Assembly: GCF_002236105.1 (NCBI RefSeq)
Contig: NZ_NIWU01000005.1
Coordinates: forward strand, 392,847-456,846
Reading direction: 5' to 3'
Length of the DNA stretch: 64,000 nt
DNA from: Pseudomonas umsongensis
GTDB taxonomy: Bacteria > Pseudomonadota > Gammaproteobacteria > Pseudomonadales > Pseudomonadaceae
The notes beneath the pieces are model-generated. The model was given only the letters and a program-made list of their open reading frames with translations. It was not told the origin of the DNA and made no database searches. Within the stretch, counting starts at the first letter, position 1; each line of letters begins with the position of its first letter. Positions 25,730 through 34,378 of the stretch are shown here, in pieces. Position numbers and translations under genes: made by a program.

Positions 25730-28483
25730 GTGCTGACGAAACTGGGAATCAAGGGCCGTGTGCTGTTGCTGACGTTGCTGCCGACCAGCCTCATGGCATT
25801 GGTCCTGGGCGGCTATTTCACCTGGATGCAGCAATCGGACCTGCAAACCCAACTCCTGCAGCGCGGCGAAATGATCGCCGAGCAACTGGCGCCGCTGGTG
25901 GCGCCAGCCATGGGGCACAACAACAACGAAATGCTGGAACGTATCGCCACCCAGTCCCTGGAACAACCGGACGTGCGGGCCGTGACCTTTCTTGCGCCAG
26001 ACCGCACGCCGCGGGCCCACGCCGGGCCGATCATGCTGACCCAGGCGCCAATGGGCGAAGGCTCGCAGATGCAGCGTCGCAGTGGCAACGAAGCAACGCG
26101 TTACCTGCTGCCGGTGTTCGGCAAACACCGCAACCTGGCCGGCGACGTGATCCCCGATGAAGCCGATCGCCTGCTGGGCTGGGTCGAACTCGAACTGTCC
26201 CACAACGGCATGCTGCTGCGTGGCTACCGCAGCCTGTTCGCCAGCCTGTTGATGATCGGCGCTGGTCTCGGCGGCGCGGCGCTGCTGGCATTGCGCATGG
26301 GCCGAACGATCAATCGGCCGCTGACCCAGATCAAACAAGCCGTGGCGCAACTCAAGGACGGTCATCTGGAAACCCGCCTGCCCCCCCTGGGCAGCCAGGA
26401 GCTGGATGAACTGGCCTCCGGCATCAATCGCATGGCCGGCACGCTGCAGAATGCCCAGGAAGAACTGCAACACAGCATCGACCAGGCCACCGAGGACGTG
26501 CGCCAGAACCTCGAGACCATCGAGATCCAGAACATCGAACTGGACCTGGCGCGCATGGAGGCGCTGGAGGCGAGTCGGATCAAGTCCGAGTTCCTGGCCA
26601 ACATGAGCCATGAAATACGCACGCCGCTCAACGGCATCCTCGGCTTCACCCACCTGCTGCAAAAAAGTGAACTGACCCCGCGCCAGCTCGATTACCTGGG
26701 CACCATCGAAAAGTCTGCCGACAGCCTGCTGGGAATCATCAACGAGATCCTCGACTTTTCGAAGATCGAGGCGGGCAAGCTGGTGCTCGACCATATTCCG
26801 TTCAATTTGCGAGACCTGCTGCAAGACACACTGACCATCCTCGCCCCGGCCGCCCACGCCAAACAGCTGGAGCTGATCAGCCTGGTGTATCGCGATACGC
26901 CCCTGTCGCTGGTGGGCGATCCGTTGCGGCTCAAGCAGATCCTGACCAACCTGGTCAGCAATGCGATCAAGTTCACCCGCGAGGGCACCATCGTCGCCCG
27001 GGCCATGCTCGAAGAAGAGCACGAAGACAGCGTGCAATTGCGCATCAGCATCCAGGACACCGGCATCGGTCTGTCGAACCAGGACGTGCGCGCGCTGTTC
27101 CAGGCCTTCAGCCAGGCCGATAACTCGCTGTCGCGGCAACCCGGTGGCACGGGCCTGGGCCTGGTGATCTCCAAGCGCCTGATCGAACAGATGGGGGGCG
27201 AGATTGGCGTCGACAGCACCCCGGGCGAGGGTTCGGAATTCTGGATCAGCCTGAACCTGCCCAAGACCCGCGACGATGCCGAGGACCTGCCGAGTGCGCC
27301 GCTGCTCGGACGGCGGGTTGCCGTGCTGGAAAATCATGAGCTGGCACGCCAGGCGTTGCAGCATCAATTGGAAGACTGTGGCCTGGACGTCACCACGTTC
27401 AATACCCTGGAAAACCTGACGAACGGCGTCACCGGCGTGCATCAGACCGATCAGGCGATCGAACTCGCGGTGCTGGGCATCACCAGCAACGACATGCCAC
27501 CGGAACGCCTGAACCAACACATCTGGGACCTCGAGCACCTGGGTTGCAAGGTGCTGGTGCTGTGCCCCACCACGGAGCAGACGCTATTCCACCTGTCGGT
27601 GCCCAACCCCCACAGCCAGCTCCAGGCCAAGCCTGCCTGTACCCGCAAGCTGCGGCGCGCGCTGTCCGACCTGGTCAACCCACGGCAGTCGCGCACCGAG
27701 TCCAGCGAGCCGCTGTCGAGCCGCGCGCCGAAGGTGCTGTGCGTCGACGACAACCCGGCCAATTTGCTGCTGGTGCAAACCCTGCTCGAAGACATGGGCG
27801 CCAAGGTGCTCGCCGTGGAAAGCGGCTACGCAGCGATCAAGGCGGTGCAGAACGAGACATTCGACCTGGTATTGATGGACGTGCAGATGCCCGGCATGGA
27901 TGGGCGCCAAAGTACCGAAGCGATCCGCCAGTGGGAAAGCGAGCTGCATTGCACGCCGCTGCCGATCGTGGCCCTCACGGCGCATGCCATGGCCAACGAA
28001 AAACGCGCATTACTGCAAAGCGGCATGGACGATTACCTGACCAAGCCGATCAGCGAGCGGCAACTGGCGCAAGTGGTACTCAAATGGAGCGGGTTGGCAC
28101 TGCGCAACCATACGCCCGAGCGTGCAGGCGATGGCCACGCCAGCACCTACGAGTTGCAGGTGCTCGATCACGAAGAAGGCTTGCGCCTGGCCGCCGGCAA
28201 GGCCGATCTGGCGGCTGACATGCTGGCAATGCTGCTGGCATCTCTGGAAGCCGACCGCGAAGCCATCCGCCAGGCTCGACAAAGTAACGATCATAACGCC
28301 CTGATCGAACGGGTTCATCGCCTGCATGGCGCAACCCGCTATTGCGGAGTTCCGCAATTGCGCGCCGCTTGCCAACGCAGCGAAACCTTGCTCAAGCAGC
28401 AAGACCCGAAGGCCTTCGGCGCACTTGAAGATCTCGACCGGGCGATCAATCGCCTGGCCGCCCAGGCGCGCATCAACGCCTGA
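25730..28483 (+). CDS. gacS: Global regulatory sensor kinase GacS
   Basis: A 917-residue tripartite hybrid kinase, the sensor of the Gac/Rsm cascade that controls secondary metabolism, biofilm and biocontrol traits. GTG at 25730 with AGGAGA upstream gives exactly the known length, although the frame is open 49 codons further upstream. Order: helix, periplasmic domain, helix (about 165-187), HAMP, coiled coil, HisKA with H294 (LANMSHEIRTPLN), HATPase_c, pseudo-receiver, receiver with D717 (LVLMDVQMPGMDG), and C-terminal Hpt with H863 (ERVHRLHGATRY). All three phosphorelay residues are intact, so this is a functional allele on sequence. Confidence 0.98.
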   Translation: MLTKLGIKGRVLLLTLLPTSLMALVLGGYFTWMQQSDLQTQLLQRGEMIAEQLAPLVAPAMGHNNNEMLERIATQSLEQPDVRAVTFLAPDRTPRAHAGPIMLTQAPMGEGSQMQRRSGNEATRYLLPVFGKHRNLAGDVIPDEADRLLGWVELELSHNGMLLRGYRSLFASLLMIGAGLGGAALLALRMGRTINRPLTQIKQAVAQLKDGHLETRLPPLGSQELDELASGINRMAGTLQNAQEELQHSIDQATEDVRQNLETIEIQNIELDLARMEALEASRIKSEFLANMSHEIRTPLNGILGFTHLLQKSELTPRQLDYLGTIEKSADSLLGIINEILDFSKIEAGKLVLDHIPFNLRDLLQDTLTILAPAAHAKQLELISLVYRDTPLSLVGDPLRLKQILTNLVSNAIKFTREGTIVARAMLEEEHEDSVQLRISIQDTGIGLSNQDVRALFQAFSQADNSLSRQPGGTGLGLVISKRLIEQMGGEIGVDSTPGEGSEFWISLNLPKTRDDAEDLPSAPLLGRRVAVLENHELARQALQHQLEDCGLDVTTFNTLENLTNGVTGVHQTDQAIELAVLGITSNDMPPERLNQHIWDLEHLGCKVLVLCPTTEQTLFHLSVPNPHSQLQAKPACTRKLRRALSDLVNPRQSRTESSEPLSSRAPKVLCVDDNPANLLLVQTLLEDMGAKVLAVESGYAAIKAVQNETFDLVLMDVQMPGMDGRQSTEAIRQWESELHCTPLPIVALTAHAMANEKRALLQSGMDDYLTKPISERQLAQVVLKWSGLALRNHTPERAGDGHASTYELQVLDHEEGLRLAAGKADLAADMLAMLLASLEADREAIRQARQSNDHNALIERVHRLHGATRYCGVPQLRAACQRSETLLKQQDPKAFGALEDLDRAINRLAAQARINA

Positions 28484-28504
28484 TGCACTTTCCAGGAGGA
28501 CAGC

Positions 28505-29497
28505 ATGCGCACGATTCTTTTCAGCAGCCAGACCTACGACCGCGACAGCTTTCTCGCCGCCAGCCTGCCACCGGGTATCGAGTTGCACTTCCAATCGGCA
28601 CGATTGAGCCTCGATACCGTCGCGCTGGCGGAGCACCACGAGGTGGTCTGTGCCTTTATCAACGATGATCTAAGCGCCCCGGTGCTCGAACGCCTGGCTG
28701 CGGCGGGTACCCGTCTGATCGCCTTGCGTTCGGCCGGTTTCAACCATGTCGACCTGGCGGCGGCCAAGCGACTGGGGCTGGCGGTCGTGCGCGTCCCGGC
28801 CTATTCGCCCCACGCCGTGGCCGAGCATGCGGTAGCCCTGATCCTGGCCCTCAACCGACGCCTGCACCGCGCCTACAACCGCACGCGCGAAGGCGATTTC
28901 AGCCTGCACGGGTTGACGGGGTTCGACCTGGTGGGCAAGACCGTCGGCGTGGTCGGCACCGGGCAGATCGGCGCGACTTTTGCGAAAATCATGCATGGCT
29001 TCGGTTGCCAGTTGCTGGCCTACGACCCCTTCCCCAATCCGCAGGTCGAAGCGCTGGGCGCCCGCTACCTGAGCTTGCCGCAGCTGCTGGCCGAGTCGCA
29101 GATCATCAGCCTGCACTGCCCGCTCAACGAGCAGAGCAAGCACTTGATCAACCACCAATCCCTGGCGCACATGCAGCCTGGCGCCATGTTGATCAACACT
29201 GGCCGCGGCGGCCTGGTGGACACCCCGGCACTGATCGATGCCTTGAAGCTTGGCCAACTGGGTTATTTGGGACTGGATGTGTATGAAGAGGAAGCGCAAC
29301 TGTTTTTCGAAGACCGTTCCGATCTGCCGTTGCAGGACGATGTACTCGCGCGGTTGCTGACCTTCCCCAACGTGATCGTCACGGCACACCAGGCCTTCCT
29401 CACCCGCGAAGCCTTGGGCGCTATTGCCGCGACCACCTTGCAGAACATCGCGGCCTGGGCGGCAGGAAACCCGGAGAATCAGGTCGAGGGTGATTGA
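28505..29497 (+). CDS. ldhA: D-lactate dehydrogenase (fermentative) LdhA
   Basis: A 330-residue D-2-hydroxyacid dehydrogenase that reduces pyruvate to D-lactate with NADH. The NAD motif is VGVVGTGQIGATFAKI at about residue 146. The catalytic Arg lies in LINTGRGGLVDT, Glu in YLGLDVYEEE, and His in NVIVTAHQAFLT. It starts 21 bases after gacS, with AGGAGG upstream, in the order known from PAO1 (PA0928-PA0927), so co-transcription is likely. Confidence 0.95.
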   Translation: MRTILFSSQTYDRDSFLAASLPPGIELHFQSARLSLDTVALAEHHEVVCAFINDDLSAPVLERLAAAGTRLIALRSAGFNHVDLAAAKRLGLAVVRVPAYSPHAVAEHAVALILALNRRLHRAYNRTREGDFSLHGLTGFDLVGKTVGVVGTGQIGATFAKIMHGFGCQLLAYDPFPNPQVEALGARYLSLPQLLAESQIISLHCPLNEQSKHLINHQSLAHMQPGAMLINTGRGGLVDTPALIDALKLGQLGYLGLDVYEEEAQLFFEDRSDLPLQDDVLARLLTFPNVIVTAHQAFLTREALGAIAATTLQNIAAWAAGNPENQVEGD

Positions 29498-29574
29498 ACC
29501 TGATCGAAGGTCATATGCCCGCGCCATGCTGCGCTTATGCCCGTGCTAGCATATCGCGCATATTTGGAGGACCC

Positions 29575-30009
29575 ATGGTCGAACACGATTTCCGCTACAC
29601 CCTGATGAACCCGCAACACACCCTCACTGAATGCCGCGCCCTGGTGCCGGGACGTTATCAAGTCACCGGCAACGGCGGCTCGATTCGTAATAACGACGTG
29701 CTGGTCGTGACCCTCAAGGGCGCCAAGGACCTGTCCATGCGCCTGACCGTCGAAACGGTTCGCCACCTGATCAACCCGCCAGGGCAATGGGTCGCGGTGG
29801 CCAGTGGTCCAGTGTTCGGCGAACTGGCGATCCATACCTGGCAGGTGAACTGCGACAGCTGCGCCAAGGAGCTGAGTTTCGAATTCGCCGTTGACGCCAA
29901 GCTCGGCAACAAGGCCGAAAAGCCTGCTGCCACCGCGCGGATTGCCGAGTTGGGCTGGACCACCGTTGGCGAGAAACACCTGTGCCCCAAATGCCAGGAG
30001 CCTGCGTGA
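29575..30009 (+). CDS. Hypothetical protein with two CxxC motifs (PA0926-like)
   Basis: A 144-residue soluble protein. Two cysteine pairs, NCDSCAKE at about residue 95 and HLCPKCQEPA at the C-terminus, look like one zinc-ribbon knuckle pair. The N-terminal part is beta-rich (GRYQVTGNGGSIRNNDVLVV). TTTGGAGGA precedes the ATG. Its stop overlaps the start of the META gene by one base (TGATG), so they are coupled. I know of no assigned function. Confidence 0.75.
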   Translation: MVEHDFRYTLMNPQHTLTECRALVPGRYQVTGNGGSIRNNDVLVVTLKGAKDLSMRLTVETVRHLINPPGQWVAVASGPVFGELAIHTWQVNCDSCAKELSFEFAVDAKLGNKAEKPAATARIAELGWTTVGEKHLCPKCQEPA

Positions 30010-30413
30010 TGAAACGCCTCGCCCTGACTGCGATGGCCGGTGCAAGCCTGCTGGGCTGCGCCGCCGAGCCGGTGCAACTGCAGCAAAATCGCAGCTATAT
30101 CCTGGAGTGGATCGGCGAACGGCCGTTGATGGACTACAGCCACCTGACCATCACCCTGGGTGAAGACGGTCGCGCCTACGGTAGCGGCGGTTGCAACCAC
30201 TGGTTTGCGCCGTACACACTGGAAGGCGACAAGCTGAGCTTCGGCAAGATCGGCAGCACTCGCAAGCTCTGTGCGCCGGCACTGATGGAGCAGGAAAAAC
30301 GCTTCCTCCAGGCGCTGGAAAGCGTGCAGCGCTGGGACGTCTCGTCGATCGACCAGATGCGCTTCTGGCCAGCTGAAGGCAAGCCGTTGCGCTGGTGGCT
30401 GGAAGAGGGTTGA
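30009..30413 (+). CDS. META-domain lipoprotein
   Basis: A 134-residue protein with a lipobox ASLLGC at residues 12-17, so it is probably a lipidated envelope protein. The META core is visible: LTITLGEDGRAYGSGGCNHWFAPYTLEGDKLSFG at about residues 46-80 (GCN motif), then KLCAPALMEQEKRFLQAL. It is related to HslJ, which in E. coli is linked to novobiocin tolerance; no function is known here. Coupled to the gene before it. Confidence 0.87.
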   Translation: MKRLALTAMAGASLLGCAAEPVQLQQNRSYILEWIGERPLMDYSHLTITLGEDGRAYGSGGCNHWFAPYTLEGDKLSFGKIGSTRKLCAPALMEQEKRFLQALESVQRWDVSSIDQMRFWPAEGKPLRWWLEEG

Positions 30414-30424
30414 TCTCCTCTACC

Positions 30425-30457
30425 TGATCGTTCCCACGCAGAGCGTGGGAACGATCA
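30425..30457. repeat. Perfect 15-bp inverted repeat, 3-base loop
   Basis: TGATCGTTCCCACGC and its exact complement around AGA. This is a common pseudomonad intergenic repeat. It lies between converging genes and could act as a weak bidirectional terminator. Confidence 0.88.
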
Positions 30458-30469
30458 GCAGCCCCGCGA

Positions 30470-30937
30470 TCAGTTTTTAGCCTGCAACGCCTCCAGCTTC
30501 GCCACCACCCCCGCCGCCGTCTGCTCGCCCATCAACTGTTCGCGCACCTTGCCCTTGTTATCGATGATGTAGGTCACCGGCAGTGCTTCACTGCGCGGCA
30601 ATTCGAATAACTCGGAAGGGTCCTGCGCCAGCACGGTGAACTTGATTCCGAGTTTCTCGCTGGCACTTTTCAGCTCTTCGCCCTGCACGTTGTCAAAGTT
30701 GACCCCGAACACGCCGATCTTCTTGTCCTTGAGCTGGTCGGCCAACGCGTTCAATTCCGGAATCTCGGTACGGCACGGGCTGCACCATTCTGCCCAATAG
30801 TTGATCACCAGCCATTTTCCATCCAGGCGCTCGGCGGCGACCTTCTGTCCGTTTTGATCGATCCCGTAGTCGTTACCGCAGCCCCCCAGCATCAACGCCC
30901 CGATAATCGTCAATGCCGCTGCCAGTCGCCTAGTCAT
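30470..30937 (-). CDS. TlpA-type thioredoxin lipoprotein (PA0953-like)
   Basis: A 155-residue envelope protein with a lipobox ALMLGGC near residue 20 and a thioredoxin fold. The redox motif WCSPC lies in VINYWAEWCSPCRTEIPEL, and the cis-Pro in ALPVTYIID. It resembles TlpA/ResA/DsbE-type thiol reductases. The substrate is unknown. ATG at 30937 is chosen over an upstream start because the signal sequence begins there. It diverges from the ArsC-like gene. Confidence 0.9.
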   Translation of the reverse strand: MTRRLAAALTIIGALMLGGCGNDYGIDQNGQKVAAERLDGKWLVINYWAEWCSPCRTEIPELNALADQLKDKKIGVFGVNFDNVQGEELKSASEKLGIKFTVLAQDPSELFELPRSEALPVTYIIDNKGKVREQLMGEQTAAGVVAKLEALQAKN

Positions 30938-31051
30938 GTCGTGTTCCTTGTCAAAAATTGAAAGCGCCTGCGACCCATCGCCCGGCAAGGTTCAGGATTA
31001 CGCGCTGCCCAGTTAGAATAGCCGCCACCTTACGCAAGATGCGACCCGCTC

Positions 31052-31405
31052 ATGACCGATCTGACGCTTTATCACAACCCGCGCTGCTCGAAATCCCGCG
31101 GTGCGCTCGAACTGCTGGAAGCCCGCGGCCTGGCCCCGACGGTGGTCCGCTACCTGGAAACGCCGCTGGACGCCGCGCAAATCCAGAGCCTGCTGGGCAA
31201 ACTCGGGATCAGTGCACGGCAACTGTTGCGCACCGGCGAAGACGAATACAAGACCCTCGCCCTGGCCGACAGCAGCCTGAGCGAGGCGCAATTGATCGCC
31301 GCCATCGCCGCCCATCCGAAACTGATGGAGCGACCGATCCTCGAAGTCGGCGACAAGGCCATCATCGGCCGTCCGCCAGAGCAGATCCTGGAGTTGTTGC
31401 CGTGA
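31052..31405 (+). CDS. ArsC-like glutaredoxin-dependent reductase (YfgD type)
   Basis: A 117-residue ArsC-family protein. The active cysteine is in YHNPRCSKSRGALELL (residues 7-22), and the RP dipeptide in LMERPILEVGDKAIIGRP is typical of the fold. YfgD-type members are annotated as arsenate reductases, but no arsenic genes are nearby, so the real substrate is uncertain. The stop overlaps the GTG start of wrbA (GTGA). Confidence 0.9.
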   Translation: MTDLTLYHNPRCSKSRGALELLEARGLAPTVVRYLETPLDAAQIQSLLGKLGISARQLLRTGEDEYKTLALADSSLSEAQLIAAIAAHPKLMERPILEVGDKAIIGRPPEQILELLP

Positions 31406-31998
31406 CTGCGCCGTACATTCTGGTGCTGTATTACAGCCGCAGCGGTTCGACCAACGAAATGGCCCGGCAAATTGCCCGCGGTGTCGAACAGGCCGGCCTT
31501 GAAGCCCGATTGCGCACGGTACCGGCCATTTCCACCGAGTGCGAAGCCGTCGCGCCGGATATCCCGGATGAAGGCGCGCTCTATGCCAGCCTCGATGACC
31601 TGAAGAACTGCGCCGGCCTGGCGCTGGGCAGTCCGACCCGCTTCGGCAACATGGCGGCGCCACTCAAGTACTTTCTCGACGGCACCAGCAACTTGTGGCT
31701 GACCGGCGCCCTGGTGGGCAAACCCGCCGGTGTGTTCACCTCCACCGCGAGCCTGCATGGCGGGCAGGAAACCACCCTGCTGTCGATGATGCTGCCGCTG
31801 TTGCACCACGGCATGTTGATCACCGGCCTGCCCTACAGCGAGTCGGCATTGCTGGAAACCCAGGGCGGCGGCACGCCGTACGGCGCCAGCCATCACGCCG
31901 GGGCCGATGGCAAAAGCGGGCTGGATGCCCATGAAGTTGCACTGTGCCGGGCCTTGGGCATGCGCTTGGCCAAGACAGCTCAGAAACTGGAGGGTTAA
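31402..31998 (+). CDS. wrbA: NAD(P)H:quinone oxidoreductase WrbA
   Basis: A 198-residue flavodoxin-fold enzyme that reduces quinones with two electrons. FMN loops are YYSRSGSTNEMARQ (residues 9-22), GSPTRFGNMAAPLKYFLD (about 76) and STASLHGGQETTLLSM (about 113). The GTG start at 31402 overlaps the ArsC-like stop. The order ArsC-like, WrbA, DUF2069 is the one I know from PAO1 (PA0950-PA0948). Confidence 0.93.
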   Translation: MTAPYILVLYYSRSGSTNEMARQIARGVEQAGLEARLRTVPAISTECEAVAPDIPDEGALYASLDDLKNCAGLALGSPTRFGNMAAPLKYFLDGTSNLWLTGALVGKPAGVFTSTASLHGGQETTLLSMMLPLLHHGMLITGLPYSESALLETQGGGTPYGASHHAGADGKSGLDAHEVALCRALGMRLAKTAQKLEG

Positions 31999-32000
31999 GG

Positions 32001-32426
32001 GTGGCCAAGAAACCGAAGGTCCTGCCCGCTATCGAATGGCTTGAACCACGGGTTCGGGCCATGCGCGTTATCAGCCTGTTGTGTTTTTTCGGCCTGGTGG
32101 GGTTGCTGTGCGTTTACTACCTGATGGTCGCTGACCTGCACGGAGCACGGCCGTGGGTGATTTTGCTGGTTGAGCTGGTGCCGTTGTTGCTGCTCGCGCC
32201 GGGGATGATAGTCGGCAATGCCCGCGGGCATTCGTGGATGTGCTTTGTGGTGAACCTGTATTTCATCAAGGGCGCATTGGCTGCTTATGACCCGAATCGC
32301 CAGATCTTCGGCGTGCTGGAGATGGCCGCGAGTTTGGCGGTGTTCTGTTCGGCACTGTTGTATGTGCGGTGGCGATATCAATTGAACCGCAAATTGGCTG
32401 GCGAGGGGGATATTTCCGTCGCCTGA
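32001..32426 (+). CDS. DUF2069 domain-containing membrane protein
   Basis: A 141-residue protein with four hydrophobic helices (about 22-42, 52-70, 78-96 and 104-120) and charged ends. The GNARGHSWMCFVVNLYFIKG stretch is a DUF2069 hallmark. The GTG at 32001 is two bases after wrbA, with GGAGGG upstream. Function unknown; it is consistently found next to wrbA. Confidence 0.88.
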   Translation: MAKKPKVLPAIEWLEPRVRAMRVISLLCFFGLVGLLCVYYLMVADLHGARPWVILLVELVPLLLLAPGMIVGNARGHSWMCFVVNLYFIKGALAAYDPNRQIFGVLEMAASLAVFCSALLYVRWRYQLNRKLAGEGDISVA

Positions 32427-32435
32427 TCCGACGCC

Positions 32436-32496
32436 TTCGCTGGCAAGCCAGCTCCTACAGGTCTGGTGTTTTTGTAGGAGCTGGCTTGCCAGCGAA
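32436..32496. repeat. Inverted REP pair, perfect 24-bp arms
   Basis: TTCGCTGGCAAGCCAGCTCC and its complement with a 13-base loop lie between converging genes. Confidence 0.9.
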
Positions 32497-32511
32497 CGGG
32501 GCAACTCGGTC

Positions 32512-33186
32512 CTAATGGTTGACGGTGTAGGCCAGCATCATCGAAATCTGGCTCATCGGCCGCCCGCCACTTTCTTCATGCCACTGGTTGAACACGTCCT
32601 GCACCAATGCCAGGTCGCGCAGACTGCTCGGCACCTTGTCGACAATCTGCTGCGCATTCAATGCCGCCACCACGTCATAGCTCGGCACAAACGTATCCTT
32701 GCCGACCATGCGCAAGAATCGTGGCGCCGACAAGCCGCCCAATTGATGACCGCGTTTTTTCAGCAAAGTCCACAGTCCGACGATGTCGGTCACCGGCCAA
32801 TCGGCGATCATCGCCCCGAAGCTGCCCTGCTCATGGGCCACGTCCAGCACGAACTGCGCATTGCGCGGTACGCTCTTGAGCTTGCCCAGATGGCGGATGA
32901 TCCGCGTGTCCTGCATCAGCCGCTCCAGGTGTTCGGCGCTCATCAGCACGACTTTTTCCGGGTCGAATTTGAAGAACACTTCTTCGAAAGCCGGCCACTT
33001 GGCGTCCACCAGGCTGTGCTTGAGCCCGGCGCGGAATACGCGCAGTGCCATGGTCGACAAGTAACGATCGTCGGTGATGTCACGCAGTTGTGCTGCAGTC
33101 TTGGGAACGGGCAGATGGGCTTCCAGTTCAGCCGCCGAACCGAAGCGGTTCAAGCAGTATTCGTTCAGCCACTTGTAGTCGCGCAT
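32512..33186 (-). CDS. DNA-3-methyladenine glycosylase I family protein
   Basis: A 224-residue protein that resembles the Tag (adenine glycosylase) family: KWPAFEEVFFKFDPEKV, then LMQDTRIIRHLGKLKSVPRNAQFV at about residues 87-110. The Cys/His zinc snap of E. coli Tag is not evident at either end. It may be a divergent branch with a different base preference. It would excise damaged bases from DNA. Start at 33186 (MRDYKWLNEYC) is the family-like N-terminus. Confidence 0.8.
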   Translation of the reverse strand: MRDYKWLNEYCLNRFGSAAELEAHLPVPKTAAQLRDITDDRYLSTMALRVFRAGLKHSLVDAKWPAFEEVFFKFDPEKVVLMSAEHLERLMQDTRIIRHLGKLKSVPRNAQFVLDVAHEQGSFGAMIADWPVTDIVGLWTLLKKRGHQLGGLSAPRFLRMVGKDTFVPSYDVVAALNAQQIVDKVPSSLRDLALVQDVFNQWHEESGGRPMSQISMMLAYTVNH

Positions 33187-33235
33187 GCCCTCTCCTGAGG
33201 ATTGAAAAATAAACGGCCCCCCTTGAAACAACACC

Positions 33236-33261
33236 TGTGGGCGCCAGCAGGCTGGCTCCCA
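33236..33261. repeat. Single REP-like element
   Basis: TGTGGGCGCCAGCAGGCTGG, then CTCCCA. It matches the core of the other REP elements and lies between ttcA and the glycosylase gene. Confidence 0.6.
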
Positions 33262-33273
33262 TAATCATCGTGT

Positions 33274-34098
33274 TTAGAGGTTGACCACGTTGACGAAGCG
33301 CGAAGCGGCGGATTCGTCGATCTTCAGGCTGGTGAAATCGAACAGGTTGCGGTCCGCCAATTGCGACGGGATCACGTTCTGCAGGCTGCGGAAAATGCTT
33401 TCGGTACGGCCCGGGGTCTTGCGCTCCCAGTCCTGCAGCATTTCCTTGACCACTTGGCGCTGCAGGTTTTCCTGGGAGCCGCAGAGGTTGCAAGGGATGA
33501 TCGGGAATTGCTTGAGGTCCGAGTAGGCCTGGATGTCTTTTTCGTTGCAGTAGGCCAGGGGGCGGATTACCACGTTACGCCCGTCATCGGCACGCAACTT
33601 CGGCGGCATGGCCTTCAGCGAGCCGTTGAAGAACATGTTCAGGAAGAACGTTTCGACGATGTCGTCGCGGTGATGCCCCAAAGCCATCTTGGTCGCGCCG
33701 ATTTCGTCGGCGAAGGTGTAGAGCGTGCCGCGACGCAGGCGTGAGCACAGGGAGCAGGTGGTCTTGCCTTCCGGAATCAGCTCCTTGACCACCGAGTAAG
33801 TGTCTTTCTCGACGATGTGATACTCGACACCCAATTCCTTGAGGTAGGCCGGCAGCACATGCTCGGGAAAACCCGGCTGTTTCTGATCCATGTTCACGGC
33901 CACGATCTCGAACTTGATCGGCGCGACCTTCTGCAAGTGCATCAGCACATCAAGCATGGTGTAGCTGTCCTTGCCGCCGGACAGGCAGACCATGACCTTG
34001 TCCCCGTCTTCAATCATGTTGAAATCGGCGACCGCCTCACCGGCCTGTCGGCGAAGGCGCTTTTGCAGTTTGTTCTGGTTGACCGTAAGAGTGCCCAT
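33274..34098 (-). CDS. ttcA: tRNA 2-thiocytidine(32) synthetase TtcA
   Basis: A 274-residue iron-sulfur enzyme that thiolates cytidine 32 of some tRNAs. The PP-loop is CLSGGKDSYTML at about residue 38. The cluster-binding cysteines are in KTTCSLCSRLRRG (about 113-120) and IIPCNLCGSQE (about 204). GHHRDDIVETFFLN is the second family motif. Full length, single gene. Confidence 0.96.
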   Translation of the reverse strand: MGTLTVNQNKLQKRLRRQAGEAVADFNMIEDGDKVMVCLSGGKDSYTMLDVLMHLQKVAPIKFEIVAVNMDQKQPGFPEHVLPAYLKELGVEYHIVEKDTYSVVKELIPEGKTTCSLCSRLRRGTLYTFADEIGATKMALGHHRDDIVETFFLNMFFNGSLKAMPPKLRADDGRNVVIRPLAYCNEKDIQAYSDLKQFPIIPCNLCGSQENLQRQVVKEMLQDWERKTPGRTESIFRSLQNVIPSQLADRNLFDFTSLKIDESAASRFVNVVNL

Positions 34099-34378
34099 GA
34101 CGCGAAATCCGTGAGGTGTGACGAAAGGCCGGCATTTTACGCAAAAACCCTCCAGGGGCGAAGTGCCCCGACGGATCGCCCGCCCTACAGATGCAACAGC
34201 GATTACCCCGGCGCTTTACAGCGCAATTTGCTCTAAGCCACACCCCCTGTAGGGTTAAGTCCTTCCTATACTGCGACATAAGGTCGCAATCACATACAGA
34301 CCTAGTACTTACTTGGCCTCATTGGCCCGTAGGGCGCTCCACTGGGGGGCGACGGTAAAAACAAGAGGAGTGACTGGC

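Noticed and set aside
25628..27538. 636-codon open frame antisense to gacS
   Set aside because: Shadow of a well-identified gene, no ribosome site or domain.
31052..31405. Arsenic resistance operon
   Set aside because: Only an ArsC-like YfgD-type protein is present; no arsR, arsB or arsH nearby.
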